Source of the DNA: Bacteroidales bacterium
Lineage (GTDB): Bacteria; Bacteroidota; Bacteroidia; Bacteroidales; PXBB01
Direction: 5' to 3'
DNA: 64,000 bases
Assembly: GCA_028698995.1 (NCBI GenBank)
Contig: JAQVVM010000001.1
Location: 103,200 to 167,199 of the forward strand
A program made the translations under genes and the position numbers. The first letter of the stretch is position 1. Every line of letters starts with the position of its first letter. Below, in pieces: positions 44,513 through 54,557 of the stretch. The notes under the pieces are model-generated. The model was not told the origin of the DNA, searched no databases, and was given only the letters and a program-made list of their open reading frames with translations.

Positions 44513-47500
44513 TTATTCAAATGTAATATTAAGCCCTAAGCCTTTAAGTTCATGCACAAGTACATTAAAGGATTCTGGTAAATTTGGATCAGGCATTCTA
44601 TTGCCTTTGACTATTGATTCGTATGCTTTTGCTCTTCCAACAACATCGTCAGATTTCACAGTTAAGATTTCCTGTAAAATATTGGCTGCGCCAAATGCTT
44701 CAAGTGCCCAAACTTCCATCTCTCCAAAACGTTGACCACCAAACTGTGCTTTACCGCCAAGTGGTTGTTGTGTTATAAGTGAGTAAGGTCCTATAGAACG
44801 GGCATGCATTTTATCTTCAACCATGTGGCCTAATTTCAAAACGTAGATAACACCAACGGTAGCTGGTTGCTTGAATTTTTCACCCGTTTCACCATCATAT
44901 AAGTATATTTGGCCATTTTCGGGCAGTTCAGCCTGATGTATGTATTCGTTAATCTGTTCAATTTTGGCACCATCAAAAATGGGTGTCCCAAAAGTAAGTC
45001 CAAGTTTAAGCCCAGCCCAACCAAGTACTGTTTCATAGATTTGCCCTACATTCATACGGGATGGTACACCTAGCGGATTAAGTACAATATCAACCGGTGA
45101 GCCGTCTTCTAAGAAAGGCATATCTTCTTCTCTTACAATTCTTGCTAAAATACCTTTGTTACCATGTCGCCCAGCCATTTTATCTCCAACAGTAAGTTTT
45201 CGTTTTTTTGCTACAAAAACTTTAGCCAGTTGAACTATACCGCTTGGTAAATCATCACCAATTGTTGCTGTAAACTTTTTCCTGTTATAAACACCCAAAA
45301 TATCTTTTCGTTTGATGTTATAATTATGGATAAGTTGTTTTATTTGATCGTTCCTTTTCTTATCAGTAGTCCATTTGTTGGGATTAATTGAGGAATAATC
45401 AACCGCATTAAGAATCTTTTGTGTGAATTTTGTTCCCTTTGGAATGATAAGCTCCTTATAATTATTATTGATTCCCTGAGATACTTTTCCGCTGACAAGA
45501 ACAATAAGTTTATCAATTAATTTTGACTTAAGTTCTTCAGTTCTTTTTTCGAACTCACGTGTTAACTCCTCAATAATAATTTTTTCTTTAGCTTTAGCCT
45601 TTTTATCTTTGAAAACTTTTGAGAAAAGCTTTTTATCAATAACAATACCTTTAAGTGAAGGAGGTGCTTTTAAGGAAGCATCTTTAACATCACCTGCTTT
45701 ATCACCGAATATCGCTCTTAAAAGTTTTTCCTCAGGTGTAGGATCTGTTTCTCCCTTAGGTGTAATTTTTCCTATAAGAATATCTCCTTCTTTTACTTCT
45801 GCACCTATTCTAATAAGACCATTCTCGTCAAGATCTTTGGTAGCTTCTGCACTAACATTTGGAATATCATTAGTTAGCTCTTCCATACCTCTTTTGGTAT
45901 CCCTTACTTCGAGGTTATACTCATCTATATGTAAGGAGGTAAAATAATCTTCTCTTACAATTTTTTCGGATAATACGATGGCATCTTCAAAATTGTAACC
46001 TTTCCATGGCATAAAAGCAACTTTAAGGTTACGACCGAGTGCAAGTTCTCCATTACGGGTTGCATAACCTTCACAAAGTACCTGTCCTTTTATCACTTTT
46101 TCACCTTTTCGAACAATAGGTTTCAGGTTTACTGTAGTATTTTGATTGGTTTTAGTAAATTTTGTAAGTTTATAAGTTACAATATCCTCATCAAAGCTTA
46201 CCAATCTTTCTTCTTCTGTCCTGTTGTATTTAATAACAATCTGAAAAGCATCCACATATTCAACAACACCATTTCCTTCTGCGTTAATAAGAACACGTGA
46301 AAATTTTGCAACATCTTTTTCCAGTCCTGTGCCCACGATTGGAGCTTCCGGCCAAAGCAGAGGTACTGCTTGACGCATCATATTAGATCCCATCAATGCT
46401 CTGTTGGCATCATTGTGTTCGAGGAAAGGAATAAGTGATGCAGCAATAGATGCAATCTGATTGGGTGCAACGTCCATTAAGTGAACCTGATCTTTTTCAA
46501 TTATTGGATAGTCAGCAAGATACCTTGCTTTTACTTTATCATTAACAAATGTACCATCAGAATCAAGGAATTCATTTGCTTGAGCAATGATTTTTTTCTC
46601 TTCTTCTTCTGCACTCAGGTAAATAGGCTCATCAGCTAAATTTACTTTCCCATTATCAACTTTTCGGTACGGAGTTTCAATAAATCCAAGTCTGTTTATT
46701 TTTGCATAAACACACAAAGATGAAATTAAACCGATGTTAGGTCCCTCTGGAGTTTCTATTGTGCATAAGCGTCCATAATGCGTGTAGTGTACGTCACGGA
46801 CTTCGAATCCTGCTCTTTCTCTTGATAAACCTCCCGGTCCTAAAGCTGAAACCCTTCTCTTGTGAGTTAATTCAGCAAGAGGATTGGTTTGATCCATAAA
46901 CTGAGAAAGTTGATTTGTTGCAAAAAATGAATTAATTACTGAGGACAGTGTTTTTGCATTAATAAGGTCAATGGGTGTAAACACTTCATTGTCTCTTACA
47001 TTCATTCTTTCTCTGATTGTTCTGGCCATTCGTGCAAGACCAACTCCAAATTGAGCATATAATTGCTCACCTACAGTACGTATTCTTCTGTTACTCAAGT
47101 GGTCAATATCATCAAGCTCTGCCTTTTCATTAGAGACTTCAATGATGTGTTTGATAATTGAAATTATATCTTCTTTAGTTAAAACTCTTGTTTCAACAGG
47201 GATATCCAGCTTCAACTTTTTATTGATTCTGTATCTTCCAACTTCTCCAAGGTCATATCGTTTATCTGAAAAGAATAATTTATCAATAATTCCTCGTGCA
47301 GTCTCTTCATCAGGAGGATCTGCATTTCTTAATTGTCGGTAAATATATTCTACAGCTTCTTTCTCTGAGTTTGCAGGGTCTTTTTGAAGTGTATTGTAAA
47401 TTAACGAATAATCTTTTCTTTCTTCTCCTTCAACTGTTTCTTTATGAATAAGAATTGTTTTTACACCACTGTCAACAATTAAATCAATATGTTCTTTTTC

Positions 47501-48328
47501 AATAATGGTTTCTCTGTCAATAACAACTTCAGTTCTTTCTATAGAAACAACTTCTCCCGTATCTTCGTCAACAAAGTCTTCAATCCATGTTCTGACAACG
47601 CGTGCGGCTAATTTCTTCCCAATAATGCTTTTTAAGCCTGTTTTAGAAACTTTTACTTCATCAGCTAAATCAAAAATTGTTAAAATATCTTTGTCTGTTT
47701 CAAAGCCGATAGCTCTTAAAAGAGTAGTTACAGGTAATTTCTTTTTTCTGTCAATATAAGCACAAAGGACATTATTAATATCTGTTGTAAATTCCATCCA
47801 AGAACCTTTAAAAGGAATAATCCTGGCAGAATATAAAAGAGTCCCGTTTGGATGTCGTGAAGACCCAAAAAATACACCAGGGGAGCGGTGTAACTGAGAT
47901 ACAATGACACGTTCTGAACCATTGATAACAAAAGTACCTTTATTAGTCATGTAGGGAATTGTTCCAAGATACACATCTTGTGTAATGGTTTCAAAATCTT
48001 CATGTTCAGGATCGGTGCAAAATAATTTCAATTTTGCTTTTAATGGTACCCCATAAGTAAGTCCTCTTTCAAGGCATTCTTCTATAGAATATCTGGGAGG
48101 GTCAATAAAATAATCGATAAATTCGAGAACAAAATTGTTTCGGGCATCGGAAATTGGAAAGTTTTCACAAAAAACTTTGAAAAGTCCTTCATTTTGCCTT
48201 TTTTCAGGAATTGTTTCCAATTGGAAAAAACTCTGAAAGGAATCAACTTGAATCTCCAGAAAGTCGGGATATTCACATTTTGCTTTAGTAGCAAAACTAA
48301 TTCTTTGGTTTTTAATGATTTGAGTCAA
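44513..48328 (-). CDS. rpoB: DNA-directed RNA polymerase subunit beta
   Basis: A 1271-residue protein, full length. The rifampicin-binding region near residues 475-540 reads [28 protein letters not shown] with the unmutated residues. The C-terminal part has [13 protein letters not shown] and [19 protein letters not shown]. It forms one pincer of RNA polymerase. A 110-base gap with a strong dyad separates it from rplL upstream, a place where other bacteria adjust the ratio of ribosomal protein to polymerase mRNA. Confidence 0.99.
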   Translation of the reverse strand: MTQIIKNQRISFATKAKCEYPDFLEIQVDSFQSFFQLETIPEKRQNEGLFKVFCENFPISDARNNFVLEFIDYFIDPPRYSIEECLERGLTYGVPLKAKLKLFCTDPEHEDFETITQDVYLGTIPYMTNKGTFVINGSERVIVSQLHRSPGVFFGSSRHPNGTLLYSARIIPFKGSWMEFTTDINNVLCAYIDRKKKLPVTTLLRAIGFETDKDILTIFDLADEVKVSKTGLKSIIGKKLAARVVRTWIEDFVDEDTGEVVSIERTEVVIDRETIIEKEHIDLIVDSGVKTILIHKETVEGEERKDYSLIYNTLQKDPANSEKEAVEYIYRQLRNADPPDEETARGIIDKLFFSDKRYDLGEVGRYRINKKLKLDIPVETRVLTKEDIISIIKHIIEVSNEKAELDDIDHLSNRRIRTVGEQLYAQFGVGLARMARTIRERMNVRDNEVFTPIDLINAKTLSSVINSFFATNQLSQFMDQTNPLAELTHKRRVSALGPGGLSRERAGFEVRDVHYTHYGRLCTIETPEGPNIGLISSLCVYAKINRLGFIETPYRKVDNGKVNLADEPIYLSAEEEEKKIIAQANEFLDSDGTFVNDKVKARYLADYPIIEKDQVHLMDVAPNQIASIAASLIPFLEHNDANRALMGSNMMRQAVPLLWPEAPIVGTGLEKDVAKFSRVLINAEGNGVVEYVDAFQIVIKYNRTEEERLVSFDEDIVTYKLTKFTKTNQNTTVNLKPIVRKGEKVIKGQVLCEGYATRNGELALGRNLKVAFMPWKGYNFEDAIVLSEKIVREDYFTSLHIDEYNLEVRDTKRGMEELTNDIPNVSAEATKDLDENGLIRIGAEVKEGDILIGKITPKGETDPTPEEKLLRAIFGDKAGDVKDASLKAPPSLKGIVIDKKLFSKVFKDKKAKAKEKIIIEELTREFEKRTEELKSKLIDKLIVLVSGKVSQGINNNYKELIIPKGTKFTQKILNAVDYSSINPNKWTTDKKRNDQIKQLIHNYNIKRKDILGVYNRKKFTATIGDDLPSGIVQLAKVFVAKKRKLTVGDKMAGRHGNKGILARIVREEDMPFLEDGSPVDIVLNPLGVPSRMNVGQIYETVLGWAGLKLGLTFGTPIFDGAKIEQINEYIHQAELPENGQIYLYDGETGEKFKQPATVGVIYVLKLGHMVEDKMHARSIGPYSLITQQPLGGKAQFGGQRFGEMEVWALEAFGAANILQEILTVKSDDVVGRAKAYESIVKGNRMPDPNLPESFNVLVHELKGLGLNITFE

Positions 48329-48381
48329 GGTTGAAGGTTTTAAGTTAAAAGAAATAAATAATTTACTACCATAAATAGAAA

Positions 48382-48416
48382 TAAGTATTAGGCTTTTTTT
48401 TAAAACCTAATACTTA
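48382..48416 (-). promoter_or_regulatory. rplL-rpoB intercistronic hairpin (attenuator or processing site)
   Basis: TAAGTATTAGG and CCTAATACTTA are perfect 11-base arms around a 13-base loop. On the minus-strand RNA no U-run follows immediately, so partial termination or RNase processing are both possible. It is the only strong structure in the 110-base gap. Confidence 0.55.
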
Positions 48417-48438
48417 ATTTAATCAGAAGGCTGAATAT

Positions 48439-48819
48439 TTACTTAATTTCAACCTCGGCACCTGCTTCTTCCAATTGACTTTTTAATGCTTCAGCTTCAT
48501 CTTTAGAAACACCTTCTTTGATAGCTTTAGGTGCAGCATCTACTAATTCTTTAGATTCTTTAAGACCTAAACTTGTTAATTCTTTAACCAATTTTACTAC
48601 TGCCAATTTTGACTGACCAGCATGTTTAAGAATTACATTAAAAGATGTTTGTTCTTCAACTTTTACTTGATCATCTCCGGCACTTGGTCCTGCTGCTACT
48701 GCTACTGCTGCTGCTGCTGGTTCAATACCATACTCATTTTTTAGAATTTGAGCTAATTCGTTTACTTCTTTTACTGTTAGGTTAACTAACTGCTCTGCAA
48801 AAGCTTTTAAATCTGCCAT
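48439..48819 (-). CDS. rplL: 50S ribosomal protein bL12 (L7/L12)
   Basis: A 126-residue protein. The N-terminal dimerisation helix [25 protein letters not shown] is followed by an Ala-rich hinge ([11 protein letters not shown]). The factor-binding C-terminal domain has [38 protein letters not shown]. It recruits translation GTPases at the stalk. It lies 47 bases after rplJ. Confidence 0.99.
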   Translation of the reverse strand: MADLKAFAEQLVNLTVKEVNELAQILKNEYGIEPAAAAVAVAAGPSAGDDQVKVEEQTSFNVILKHAGQSKLAVVKLVKELTSLGLKESKELVDAAPKAIKEGVSKDEAEALKSQLEEAGAEVEIK

Positions 48820-48866
48820 TTTTATTTTGTTTTAGATAGTTTTTAAATTTGATTAATTACAATTTT

Positions 48867-49385
48867 TTATTCTTTTTCTGATAAAGTTTTTACAAGACCT
48901 GCAAGAATATGTTTACCTGAACTAAGAGCTGATATAACATTGATAGCCGGAGATTTGAGGCTAAGAATAACATCTGCAATTAATTCATTTTTAGATTTGA
49001 TATTAATAAGATAATCTATCTTATCATCACCTAAAATAGCCATATCTTGAATGAATGCTGCTTTTAATTTTGGTTTATCAGAAGTTCTTCTGAATTCCTT
49101 TATAAGTTTGGCTGCTTCATTGGGTGAGTCAGAAATTAATAACGAAGTTGTTCCTTTTAATACGCCATATAATTCTTCGTAATTTTTTTCTGTTTTCTCC
49201 ATTGCTTTGCGCAGTAAAGAATTTTTAACCATCAAAAGTGATATGTTTCTTTTAAAACACCTTCTTCTAAGGTCAGTTGTTTTCTCTGCATTGAGGTCTG
49301 AAATGTCAGCAATGTATAAATATTCACTTTTAGTCAGTCTTTCTGCTAAGGAATCAATTAATACTTTTTTTTCTTCTTTTTTCAT
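48867..49385 (-). CDS. rplJ: 50S ribosomal protein uL10
   Basis: A 172-residue protein that anchors bL12 to the ribosome. It begins KKEEKKVLIDSLAERLTKSEYLYIADISDL and has FKRNISLLMVKNSLLRKAME and the C-terminal helix ISALSSGKHILAGLVKTLSEKE for L12 binding. The gap to rplA is only 35 bases, so no long L10 autoregulatory leader like that of E. coli can fit there. Confidence 0.98.
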   Translation of the reverse strand: MKKEEKKVLIDSLAERLTKSEYLYIADISDLNAEKTTDLRRRCFKRNISLLMVKNSLLRKAMEKTEKNYEELYGVLKGTTSLLISDSPNEAAKLIKEFRRTSDKPKLKAAFIQDMAILGDDKIDYLINIKSKNELIADVILSLKSPAINVISALSSGKHILAGLVKTLSEKE

Positions 49386-49420
49386 AATTATAACCTGCTA
49401 TGAGTTTTTATTTTTTCTAA

Positions 49421-50116
49421 TTAGTCAGCGACTGATTTTGGCTCAATTTTGATACCCGGACTCATAGTGCTTGACATAAAAATACTTCTAACATATGTTC
49501 CTTTAGCTGCTGCAGGTTTCAACTTTATTATTGTTTGAATAAGTTCTTTTGCATTATCAATAATTTTATCGTTTGCAAAAGATACTTTTCCAACTGCGGA
49601 ATGAATTATTCCGTATTTGTCAACTTTAAAGTCAATCTTACCTGCTTTAGCTTCTTTAACAGCCTTTCCAATTTCCATTGTTACCGTTCCGGTTTTTGGA
49701 TTTGGCATTAAACCGCGTGGTCCAAGAATTTTTCCAAGTGCGCCGACTTTAGGCATAACAGAGGGCATGGTAATAATTACGTCCACATCTGTCCATCCTT
49801 TTTTTATTTTATCAACGTACTCATCTAAACCTACGAAATCTGCACCTGCATTTTTTGCTTCATCTTCTTTGTCAGCTGTACACAACACTAATACACGAAC
49901 ATCTTTACCGGTACCGTGAGGAAGTGTTACTGATCCTCTTACCATTTGATTGGCTTTTCGAGGGTCAACTCCAAGTCTGATGTCTAAGTCAACAGATGAA
50001 TCAAATTTCGTATAAGTTATTTTCTTTAAAACTTCGGCAGCTTCCAGCAATGTATAGGTCTTTTCTGAATCAAACTTTTCTTGCGCTGCTTTTTTATTTT
50101 TTGATAATTTTGCCAT
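49421..50116 (-). CDS. rplA: 50S ribosomal protein uL1
   Basis: A 231-residue protein of the mobile L1 stalk. It has [61 protein letters not shown] and [16 protein letters not shown], all classic L1 signatures. It lies 58 bases after rplK, in the standard rplKAJL order. Confidence 0.99.
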   Translation of the reverse strand: MAKLSKNKKAAQEKFDSEKTYTLLEAAEVLKKITYTKFDSSVDLDIRLGVDPRKANQMVRGSVTLPHGTGKDVRVLVLCTADKEDEAKNAGADFVGLDEYVDKIKKGWTDVDVIITMPSVMPKVGALGKILGPRGLMPNPKTGTVTMEIGKAVKEAKAGKIDFKVDKYGIIHSAVGKVSFANDKIIDNAKELIQTIIKLKPAAAKGTYVRSIFMSSTMSPGIKIEPKSVAD

Positions 50117-50174
50117 TTTTTTAATAATTTAAACGGTCATCCAATTAAATAATACAATTTTGCCCGAATTCTTA

Positions 50175-50612
50175 TCAGAGAGACATTTCTCCACTGATTT
50201 TGATGCCCATGCTTCTAGCTGTTCCGGCTACCATTTTCATAGCAGATTCAATAGTGAAAGCATTTAGGTCAGGCATTTTTTGTTCTGCAATGGCTTTAAC
50301 TTGTTCCCATGTTACCGTTGCTACTTTTTTTCTGTTGGGTTCTGCTGAACCGGATTTTAATTTAGTAGCTTCCAATAATTGAACTGCTACAGGCGGTGTT
50401 TTGATAACAAAATCAAAAGACTTATCCTTGTAAACTGTTATGAGTACAGGAATAAGCTTACCCCCTTTATCTTGGGTTCTTGCATTAAATTGCTTGCAAA
50501 ACTCCATAATATTAACACCTTTAGCACCTAATGCAGGGCCAACAGGAGGAGCGGGGTTTGCTGCGCCACCTTTTATTTGTAATTTAATTATACCACTAAC
50601 TTCTTTTGCCAT
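50175..50612 (-). CDS. rplK: 50S ribosomal protein uL11
   Basis: A 145-residue protein of the GTPase-associated centre. It begins [27 protein letters not shown], with the Pro-rich hinge, and ends in [14 protein letters not shown], a conserved L11 C-terminal motif that contacts 23S rRNA. It follows nusG by 31 bases. Confidence 0.99.
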   Translation of the reverse strand: MAKEVSGIIKLQIKGGAANPAPPVGPALGAKGVNIMEFCKQFNARTQDKGGKLIPVLITVYKDKSFDFVIKTPPVAVQLLEATKLKSGSAEPNRKKVATVTWEQVKAIAEQKMPDLNAFTIESAMKMVAGTARSMGIKISGEMSL

Positions 50613-50643
50613 TTTTACTTAATTTTCAAGGTGAAATACCACA

Positions 50644-51192
50644 TTATTTTTCTTTGTCAACTTGTAGGAAGCTTAACTCTAAAGGTGTCTTGCGTCCAAA
50701 AATCTTTACCATTACTTTTAATTTCTTCTTCTCTTCATTTACTTCTTCAATAACGCCGGTAAAGCTTTTAAATGGACCATCAATAACCATAACACTCTCA
50801 CCTACAATAAAAGGTTCTGTTAACTCCTCATCTTTTTCCGAGAGTTCATCAATTTTTCCTAAGATGCGATTGATCTCAGATTGACGAAGTGGAACAGGAT
50901 CTTTTTTTGTGCCTAAAAAAGTCATTACGCCAGGAAGGTTTCTGATAGTGAAAAATAATTCAGCATCATACACAGCTTCAATAAGCACATAACTGGGAAA
51001 ATAATTTCTCTCACTGCTTACTTTTTTACCCTTGCGTATCTGATATACTTTTTCTGTGGGAATGAGTACTTGCGAAATAAGGTCTTCAGCCTCTAAGCGT
51101 TTGATTTCGTGCTCGATATACTCCTTCACTTTTTTTTCCTTACCGCTTAAGGTTTTTACAACATACCACTTTTTTTCCTTCTTGTCGCTCAT
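50644..51192 (-). CDS. nusG: Transcription termination/antitermination protein NusG
   Basis: A 182-residue protein. The NGN domain reads [50 protein letters not shown]. The KOW domain has [35 protein letters not shown] and ends [16 protein letters not shown]. It binds elongating RNA polymerase. It is placed between secE and rplK, as in most bacteria. Confidence 0.98.
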   Translation of the reverse strand: MSDKKEKKWYVVKTLSGKEKKVKEYIEHEIKRLEAEDLISQVLIPTEKVYQIRKGKKVSSERNYFPSYVLIEAVYDAELFFTIRNLPGVMTFLGTKKDPVPLRQSEINRILGKIDELSEKDEELTEPFIVGESVMVIDGPFKSFTGVIEEVNEEKKKLKVMVKIFGRKTPLELSFLQVDKEK

Positions 51193-51233
51193 ACTTAATT
51201 AATACAAGTTGATTATTATAGAGAATAATTATT

Positions 51234-51428
51234 TTAAAACAATCTATAGAATTGTTTTAAAATTGAACTGAATGTTGTGTCCATCAAATATACGACTAAA
51301 GCGAATATAAGTGAAGCTATGGATACAACTATGGCACTGCTTTGAAGTTCTTTCCAAGTAGGCCACGAAACTTTATTTAACAGCTCATCATAGGATTCTT
51401 TGATGTAATTTTTTATCTTTTTAAACAT
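51234..51428 (-). CDS. secE: Preprotein translocase subunit SecE
   Basis: A 64-residue protein with an N-terminal amphipathic helix (NYIKESYDELLNKVSWPTWKELQSSAIVV), including the conserved W-P-T motif, and one transmembrane helix (ASLIFALVVYLMDTTFSSIL). This is the short single-helix form. It clamps SecY. It precedes nusG by 41 bases and follows tRNA-Trp by 31 bases. Confidence 0.96.
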   Translation of the reverse strand: MFKKIKNYIKESYDELLNKVSWPTWKELQSSAIVVSIASLIFALVVYLMDTTFSSILKQFYRLF

Positions 51429-51459
51429 TCTAAAATAGAATTAAAATAATACTACTCTG

Positions 51460-51532
51460 CACGGGCGGAGCGGCTCGAACGCCCGACCTGTGGTTTTGGA
51501 GACCACCGCTCTACCAATTGAGCTACGCCCGT
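51460..51532 (-). tRNA. tRNA-Trp (CCA anticodon)
   Basis: Read on the minus strand it begins ACGGGCGTAGCTCAATTGG and has anticodon loop TCTCCAAAA with CCA. The acceptor stem ACGGGCG/CGCCCGT is perfectly paired, the T arm reads GGTTCGAGCC-like (GCGTTCGAGC), and the discriminator is G. CCA is not encoded. Its place between tuf and secE is the standard one. Confidence 0.96.
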
Positions 51533-51547
51533 TCTTATAAAACCAGA

Positions 51548-51575
51548 CCAAAAGGAGTCAATTAACTCCTTTTGG
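51548..51575 (-). other. tuf to tRNA-Trp intercistronic hairpin
   Basis: CCAAAAGGAGT and ACTCCTTTTGG are perfect 11-base arms around a 6-base loop. On the transcribed strand the stem is followed by TCTGGTTTTAT rather than a clean T-run, so it may be a partial terminator, an RNA-processing site or a stabilising 3' end for tuf mRNA. Confidence 0.6.
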
Positions 51576-51592
51576 ATTTTGTTTTATTTGAT

Positions 51593-52780
51593 TTAGTCAA
51601 TTAATTCAATAACCTGACCTGCTCCAACTGTTCTGCCACCTTCTCTGATAGCAAATCTTAGATTCTTACTCATGGCAATTTCTGCAATAAGTTGAACAGT
51701 AATGGTAAGGTTGTCACCGGGCATAACCATTTCAACACCATCAGGGAGAATAATTTCACCTGTTACGTCTGTTGTTCTGAAGTAGAACTGAGGACGGTAT
51801 TTGTTGTGGAATGGGGTGTGACGTCCGCCTTCTTCTTTTTTCAAGATATAAACCTCGGCTTTGAAATTTTTGTGTGGTTTGATTGAACCCGGTTTGGCAA
51901 TAACCATACCTCTACGGATTTCATTTTTATCAATACCTCTTAACAATAAACCTACATTATCACCGGCTTCACCTCTGTCAAGAATTTTTCTGAACATCTC
52001 AACACCAGTACAAACTGATTTAAGTTTCTCAGCTCCCATACCAATAATGTCAATCTGGTCACCTGTGTTAATAACACCAGTTTCAATTTTACCAGTTGCA
52101 ACTGTACCACGACCTGTAATTGAGAAAACATCTTCAATTGGCATCAAGAATTCTTTTTCAACTTCACGAACAGGAATTGGAATATATTCATCACATGCTT
52201 GCATCAAATCCATGATTCTATCAACCCATTGTGGTTCTTTGTTCAAACCACCCAATGCAGAACCTCTGATAATTGGTGTGTTGTCACCGTCAAATTCGTA
52301 GAATGATAAAAGTTCTCTGATTTCCATTTCAACGAGATCAAGAAGTTCTTCATCATCAACGAGGTCAACTTTATTCATGAAAACAACAAGACGTGGAACG
52401 CCAACCTGACGAGCCAAAAGTATGTGTTCTCTTGTTTGTGGCATAGGGCCGTCTGTAGCAGCTACAACGATTATAGCTCCATCCATTTGGGCGGCTCCGG
52501 TTACCATGTTCTTTACGTAGTCAGCGTGTCCGGGACAATCTACGTGTGCATAGTGTCTGTTTGCTGTGGAGTACTCAACGTGTGCAGTATTAATTGTAAT
52601 ACCTCTTTCTTTTTCTTCTGGGGCGTTATCAATTGAATCGAATGAACGAAACTCTGATAAACCTTTTTCTGCTAAAATTAAGGTGATAGCAGCTGTCAAA
52701 GTAGTTTTGCCGTGGTCAACGTGACCAATAGTTCCGATATTAACGTGTGGTTTGGAACGGTCGAATTTTTCTTTTGCCAT
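51593..52780 (-). CDS. tuf: Elongation factor Tu
   Basis: A 395-residue GTPase that brings aminoacyl-tRNA to the ribosome. G1 is GHVDHGKT (residues 19-26), G2 is in [12 protein letters not shown]3 is DCPGHADY and G4 is NKVD. The C-terminal domains have [13 protein letters not shown] and the end [19 protein letters not shown]. It is flanked by four tRNA genes upstream and tRNA-Trp downstream, in one transcription direction. Confidence 0.99.
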   Translation of the reverse strand: MAKEKFDRSKPHVNIGTIGHVDHGKTTLTAAITLILAEKGLSEFRSFDSIDNAPEEKERGITINTAHVEYSTANRHYAHVDCPGHADYVKNMVTGAAQMDGAIIVVAATDGPMPQTREHILLARQVGVPRLVVFMNKVDLVDDEELLDLVEMEIRELLSFYEFDGDNTPIIRGSALGGLNKEPQWVDRIMDLMQACDEYIPIPVREVEKEFLMPIEDVFSITGRGTVATGKIETGVINTGDQIDIIGMGAEKLKSVCTGVEMFRKILDRGEAGDNVGLLLRGIDKNEIRRGMVIAKPGSIKPHKNFKAEVYILKKEEGGRHTPFHNKYRPQFYFRTTDVTGEIILPDGVEMVMPGDNLTITVQLIAEIAMSKNLRFAIREGGRTVGAGQVIELID

Positions 52781-52851
52781 ATCTAATAATTTGTTTTGGT
52801 TTTATAAAAAAATAATAATAATTAAAAAAAATCTCTATTTAATAATTTTCG

Positions 52852-52924
52852 AGCCAATGACGGGATTTGAACCCGTTACCTCGTCCTTACCAAGGACGCG
52901 CTCTACCAATTGAGCTACATCGGC
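52852..52924 (-). tRNA. tRNA-Thr (GGT anticodon)
   Basis: On the minus strand it begins GCCGATGTAGCTCAATTGG. The anticodon arm is CGTCC TTGGTAA GGACG with anticodon GGT. Acceptor GCCGATG pairs with CATTGGC through one G-U pair. The T arm is GGGTTCAAATCCC. No CCA is encoded. Confidence 0.96.
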
Positions 52925-52933
52925 CTAAAAAAG

Positions 52934-53006
52934 AGCGGAAAACGGGGCTCGAACCCGCCACCTACAGCTTGGAAGGCTGTCGCTCTACCAAATGAGCTAT
53001 TTCCGC
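52934..53006 (-). tRNA. tRNA-Gly (TCC anticodon)
   Basis: On the minus strand it begins GCGGAAATAGCTCATTTGG. The anticodon arm is ACAGC CTTCCAA GCTGT with anticodon TCC. Acceptor GCGGAAA pairs perfectly with TTTCCGC. The T arm is CGGGTTCGAGCCCCG. Confidence 0.96.
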
Positions 53007-53015
53007 TTGCTATTG

Positions 53016-53097
53016 TGGGGGGAGGAGGATTCGAACCTCCGAAGGCTGTGCCAACAGATTTACAGTCTGCCCCATTTGACCGCTCTGGTATCCCCCC
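53016..53097 (-). tRNA. tRNA-Tyr (GTA anticodon)
   Basis: On the minus strand it begins GGGGGGATACCAGAGCGG. The anticodon arm is CAGAC TGTAAAT CTG with anticodon GTA. A long variable arm (TTGGCACAGCC region) makes it 82 bases, as expected for a class II tRNA. The T arm is GGAGGTTCGAATCCTCC. Confidence 0.96.
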
Positions 53098-53120
53098 AAA
53101 TAATGATGTTAAAGAACTGG

Positions 53121-53194
53121 AGCCGATAGAGGGATTCGAACCCCCGACCCGCTGATTACAAATCAGCTGCTCTGGCCAACTGAGCTACATCGGC
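53121..53194 (-). tRNA. tRNA-Thr (TGT anticodon)
   Basis: On the minus strand it begins GCCGATGTAGCTCAGTTGG. The anticodon arm is CTGAT TTGTAAT CAG with anticodon TGT. The acceptor closes with one G-U pair. The T arm is CGGGGGTTCGAATCCCT. It is the first gene of the tRNA-tuf-secE-rpl-rpo run, just after the promoter. Confidence 0.96.
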
Positions 53195-53197
53195 AAT

Positions 53198-53228
53198 AAA
53201 AAACAGTCGCCCTTTAAAAAAGCGACTG
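53198..53228 (-). terminator. Intrinsic terminator-like hairpin after hpf, overlapping the tRNA-tuf transcription start
   Basis: On the minus strand CAGTCGC, an 11-base loop, GCGACTG and then TTTTTT form a terminator for the hpf transcript. It lies directly against the -7 element of the tRNA promoter, so the same sequence is also the first transcribed part of the tRNA operon. Confidence 0.7.
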
Positions 53229-53258
53229 CAAAAATACACATTATTTCTTTACGAACAA
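53229..53258 (-). promoter_or_regulatory. Promoter of the tRNA-tuf-secE-nusG operon
   Basis: On the minus strand TTG (53256-53258), exactly 19 bases, then TATTTTTG (53229-53236), a complete match to the Bacteroidetes TTG-N19-TAnnTTTG pattern. It would start transcription about 25-30 bases before the first tRNA. Confidence 0.75.
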
Positions 53259-53320
53259 ATATTTTTTTGTTTTTTTTTAATTAAATTAAATATAATTGCA
53301 AATAATTGAATAAGAGATTG

Positions 53321-53620
53321 TTACATCTTTTTTGTTTTCTCTTTATATCTTGTAAGTTGTTTTTTTAGTGCTTCAGTGGCACTATCAATTGCTTCTTCGA
53401 AAGTTTTACTTTGCTTTTTTGCGTATAAATCATTGCCTTTTACACTGATTTTTACTTCTGCAATTTTATTTTCTAGTGTATTGTTATTTTCAACTTTTAA
53501 CATCACATCACTGACCAATATATTATCATAATAAACATTAAGCTTCTCAAGTTTTTCATGAATGAAACCTTCCAACTTCTTGTCAATTTTAAATTTAATT
53601 GCATTTAATTTTATTTCCAT
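53321..53620 (-). CDS. hpf: Ribosome hibernation promoting factor (short HPF/RaiA)
   Basis: A 99-residue protein of the sigma-54 modulation/S30AE family: KLNAIKFKIDKKLEGFIHEKLEKLNVYYDNI, then IAEVKISVKGNDLYAKKQSKTFEEAIDSATEALKKQL. It lacks the long HPF C-terminal dimerisation domain. In the family it blocks the decoding centre in stationary phase. It is the last gene of rpsU-xerC-hpf and carries a very strong Shine-Dalgarno sequence, which most genes here lack. It ends at a terminator that overlaps the tRNA promoter. Confidence 0.93.
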   Translation of the reverse strand: MEIKLNAIKFKIDKKLEGFIHEKLEKLNVYYDNILVSDVMLKVENNNTLENKIAEVKISVKGNDLYAKKQSKTFEEAIDSATEALKKQLTRYKEKTKKM

Positions 53621-53624
53621 AATA

Positions 53625-53632
53625 ACCTCCTT
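53625..53632 (-). promoter_or_regulatory. Strong Shine-Dalgarno site of hpf
   Basis: On the minus strand the bases before the ATG read AAGGAGGTTATT. AAGGAGGT is an eight-base match to the anti-SD end of 16S rRNA, 4 bases from the start codon. Neighbouring tuf and rplL starts have no such site. Confidence 0.85.
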
Positions 53633-53663
53633 TTTGTTTAATATTAAAATTTAATATGAATTA

Positions 53664-54551
53664 TCACGCTTTGGGATGCGCTTGTTTATAAACTTTTTTT
53701 AATTTTTCAACGGTATTGTGTGTATATATTTGTGTGGCTGATAAATTGGCATGACCTAATATTTCTTTGATTGCATTGAGCTCTGCACCGTTATTAAGCA
53801 TATGTGTTGCAAAAGTATGCCGTAAGACATGAGGGCTTTTTTTCGTGATTGTAGTTACCATGCTAAGGTAGTAATTTACGATGCGATATGCAAGTTTTTC
53901 GTAAATTTTTTTACCTTTTTCTGTAACAAAAAGCATATCTGTTTGACAATCAGGCAACTTTGATCTTTCTTCAAGATATTCTTTCAATTGTTTTATTATA
54001 TATGGACTCAAAGGAATTATTCTTTCTTTATTTCTTTTCCCAAGAACTTTAATTTGTGATTTACTTGTGTTTATATCATCTTTCTTTATATGAATCAATT
54101 CACTCAAACGCATTCCTGTGCCATAAAAAAGTTCGATAAGCATCTTATCCCTATATCCTTTGAATGAGTTTTCAAAGGGAAAATCATTTACAAGTAAATT
54201 CATTTTGTCTGATTCAACAAATTCGGGTAGTTTTTTTGATGCTTTGGGTGCAATAACCATCGACATTGGATTGACTGAAATTACACCTTCTCGTTTAAGA
54301 AATTTATAAAAAGATTTTAAACTTGAGATTTTTCTGTTAACGGAACGTGGCGTTATGTCATTTTCTAATAAATGAACAATCCATGAACGAATGATCTGGT
54401 GTGTTACATCATTGATATCTTTGATGTCAAATTCGTTAAGAATAAAATCGTTGAATTGGCTCAGGTCTTTCTTATAAGCCATCAGAGTGTGTGGCGAACA
54501 TCGTTTTTGATGTTGAATATATTTGCAGAAATTCTCTGAATGAAGAACCAT
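53664..54551 (-). CDS. xerC: Tyrosine recombinase XerC/XerD family
   Basis: A 295-residue recombinase. The N-terminal SAM-like domain is FCKYIQHQKRCSPHTLMAYKKDLSQF. The catalytic set is complete: Arg148 in GTGMRLSEL, Lys172 in GKRNKERIIP, His241 and Arg244 in HVLRHTFATH, His267 in LGHANL and Tyr276 in TQIYTH. It should resolve chromosome dimers at dif. It lies between rpsU and hpf on the same strand, a housekeeping arrangement, not near phage or integron genes. Its partner Xer is not in the window. Confidence 0.93.
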   Translation of the reverse strand: MVLHSENFCKYIQHQKRCSPHTLMAYKKDLSQFNDFILNEFDIKDINDVTHQIIRSWIVHLLENDITPRSVNRKISSLKSFYKFLKREGVISVNPMSMVIAPKASKKLPEFVESDKMNLLVNDFPFENSFKGYRDKMLIELFYGTGMRLSELIHIKKDDINTSKSQIKVLGKRNKERIIPLSPYIIKQLKEYLEERSKLPDCQTDMLFVTEKGKKIYEKLAYRIVNYYLSMVTTITKKSPHVLRHTFATHMLNNGAELNAIKEILGHANLSATQIYTHNTVEKLKKVYKQAHPKA

Positions 54552-54557
54552 TATAAA

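Noticed and set aside
49386-49420. E. coli-like L10 autoregulatory leader before rplJ
   Set aside because: The rplA-rplJ gap is only 35 bases, too short for it.
52910-53155. ORF of 81 aa on the plus strand
   Set aside because: It lies antisense over four tRNA genes and arises from their conserved sequences.
53664-54551. Phage or integron integrase
   Set aside because: The recombinase matches XerC/XerD in length and motifs and lies between rpsU and hpf, with no att-like repeats or cargo.
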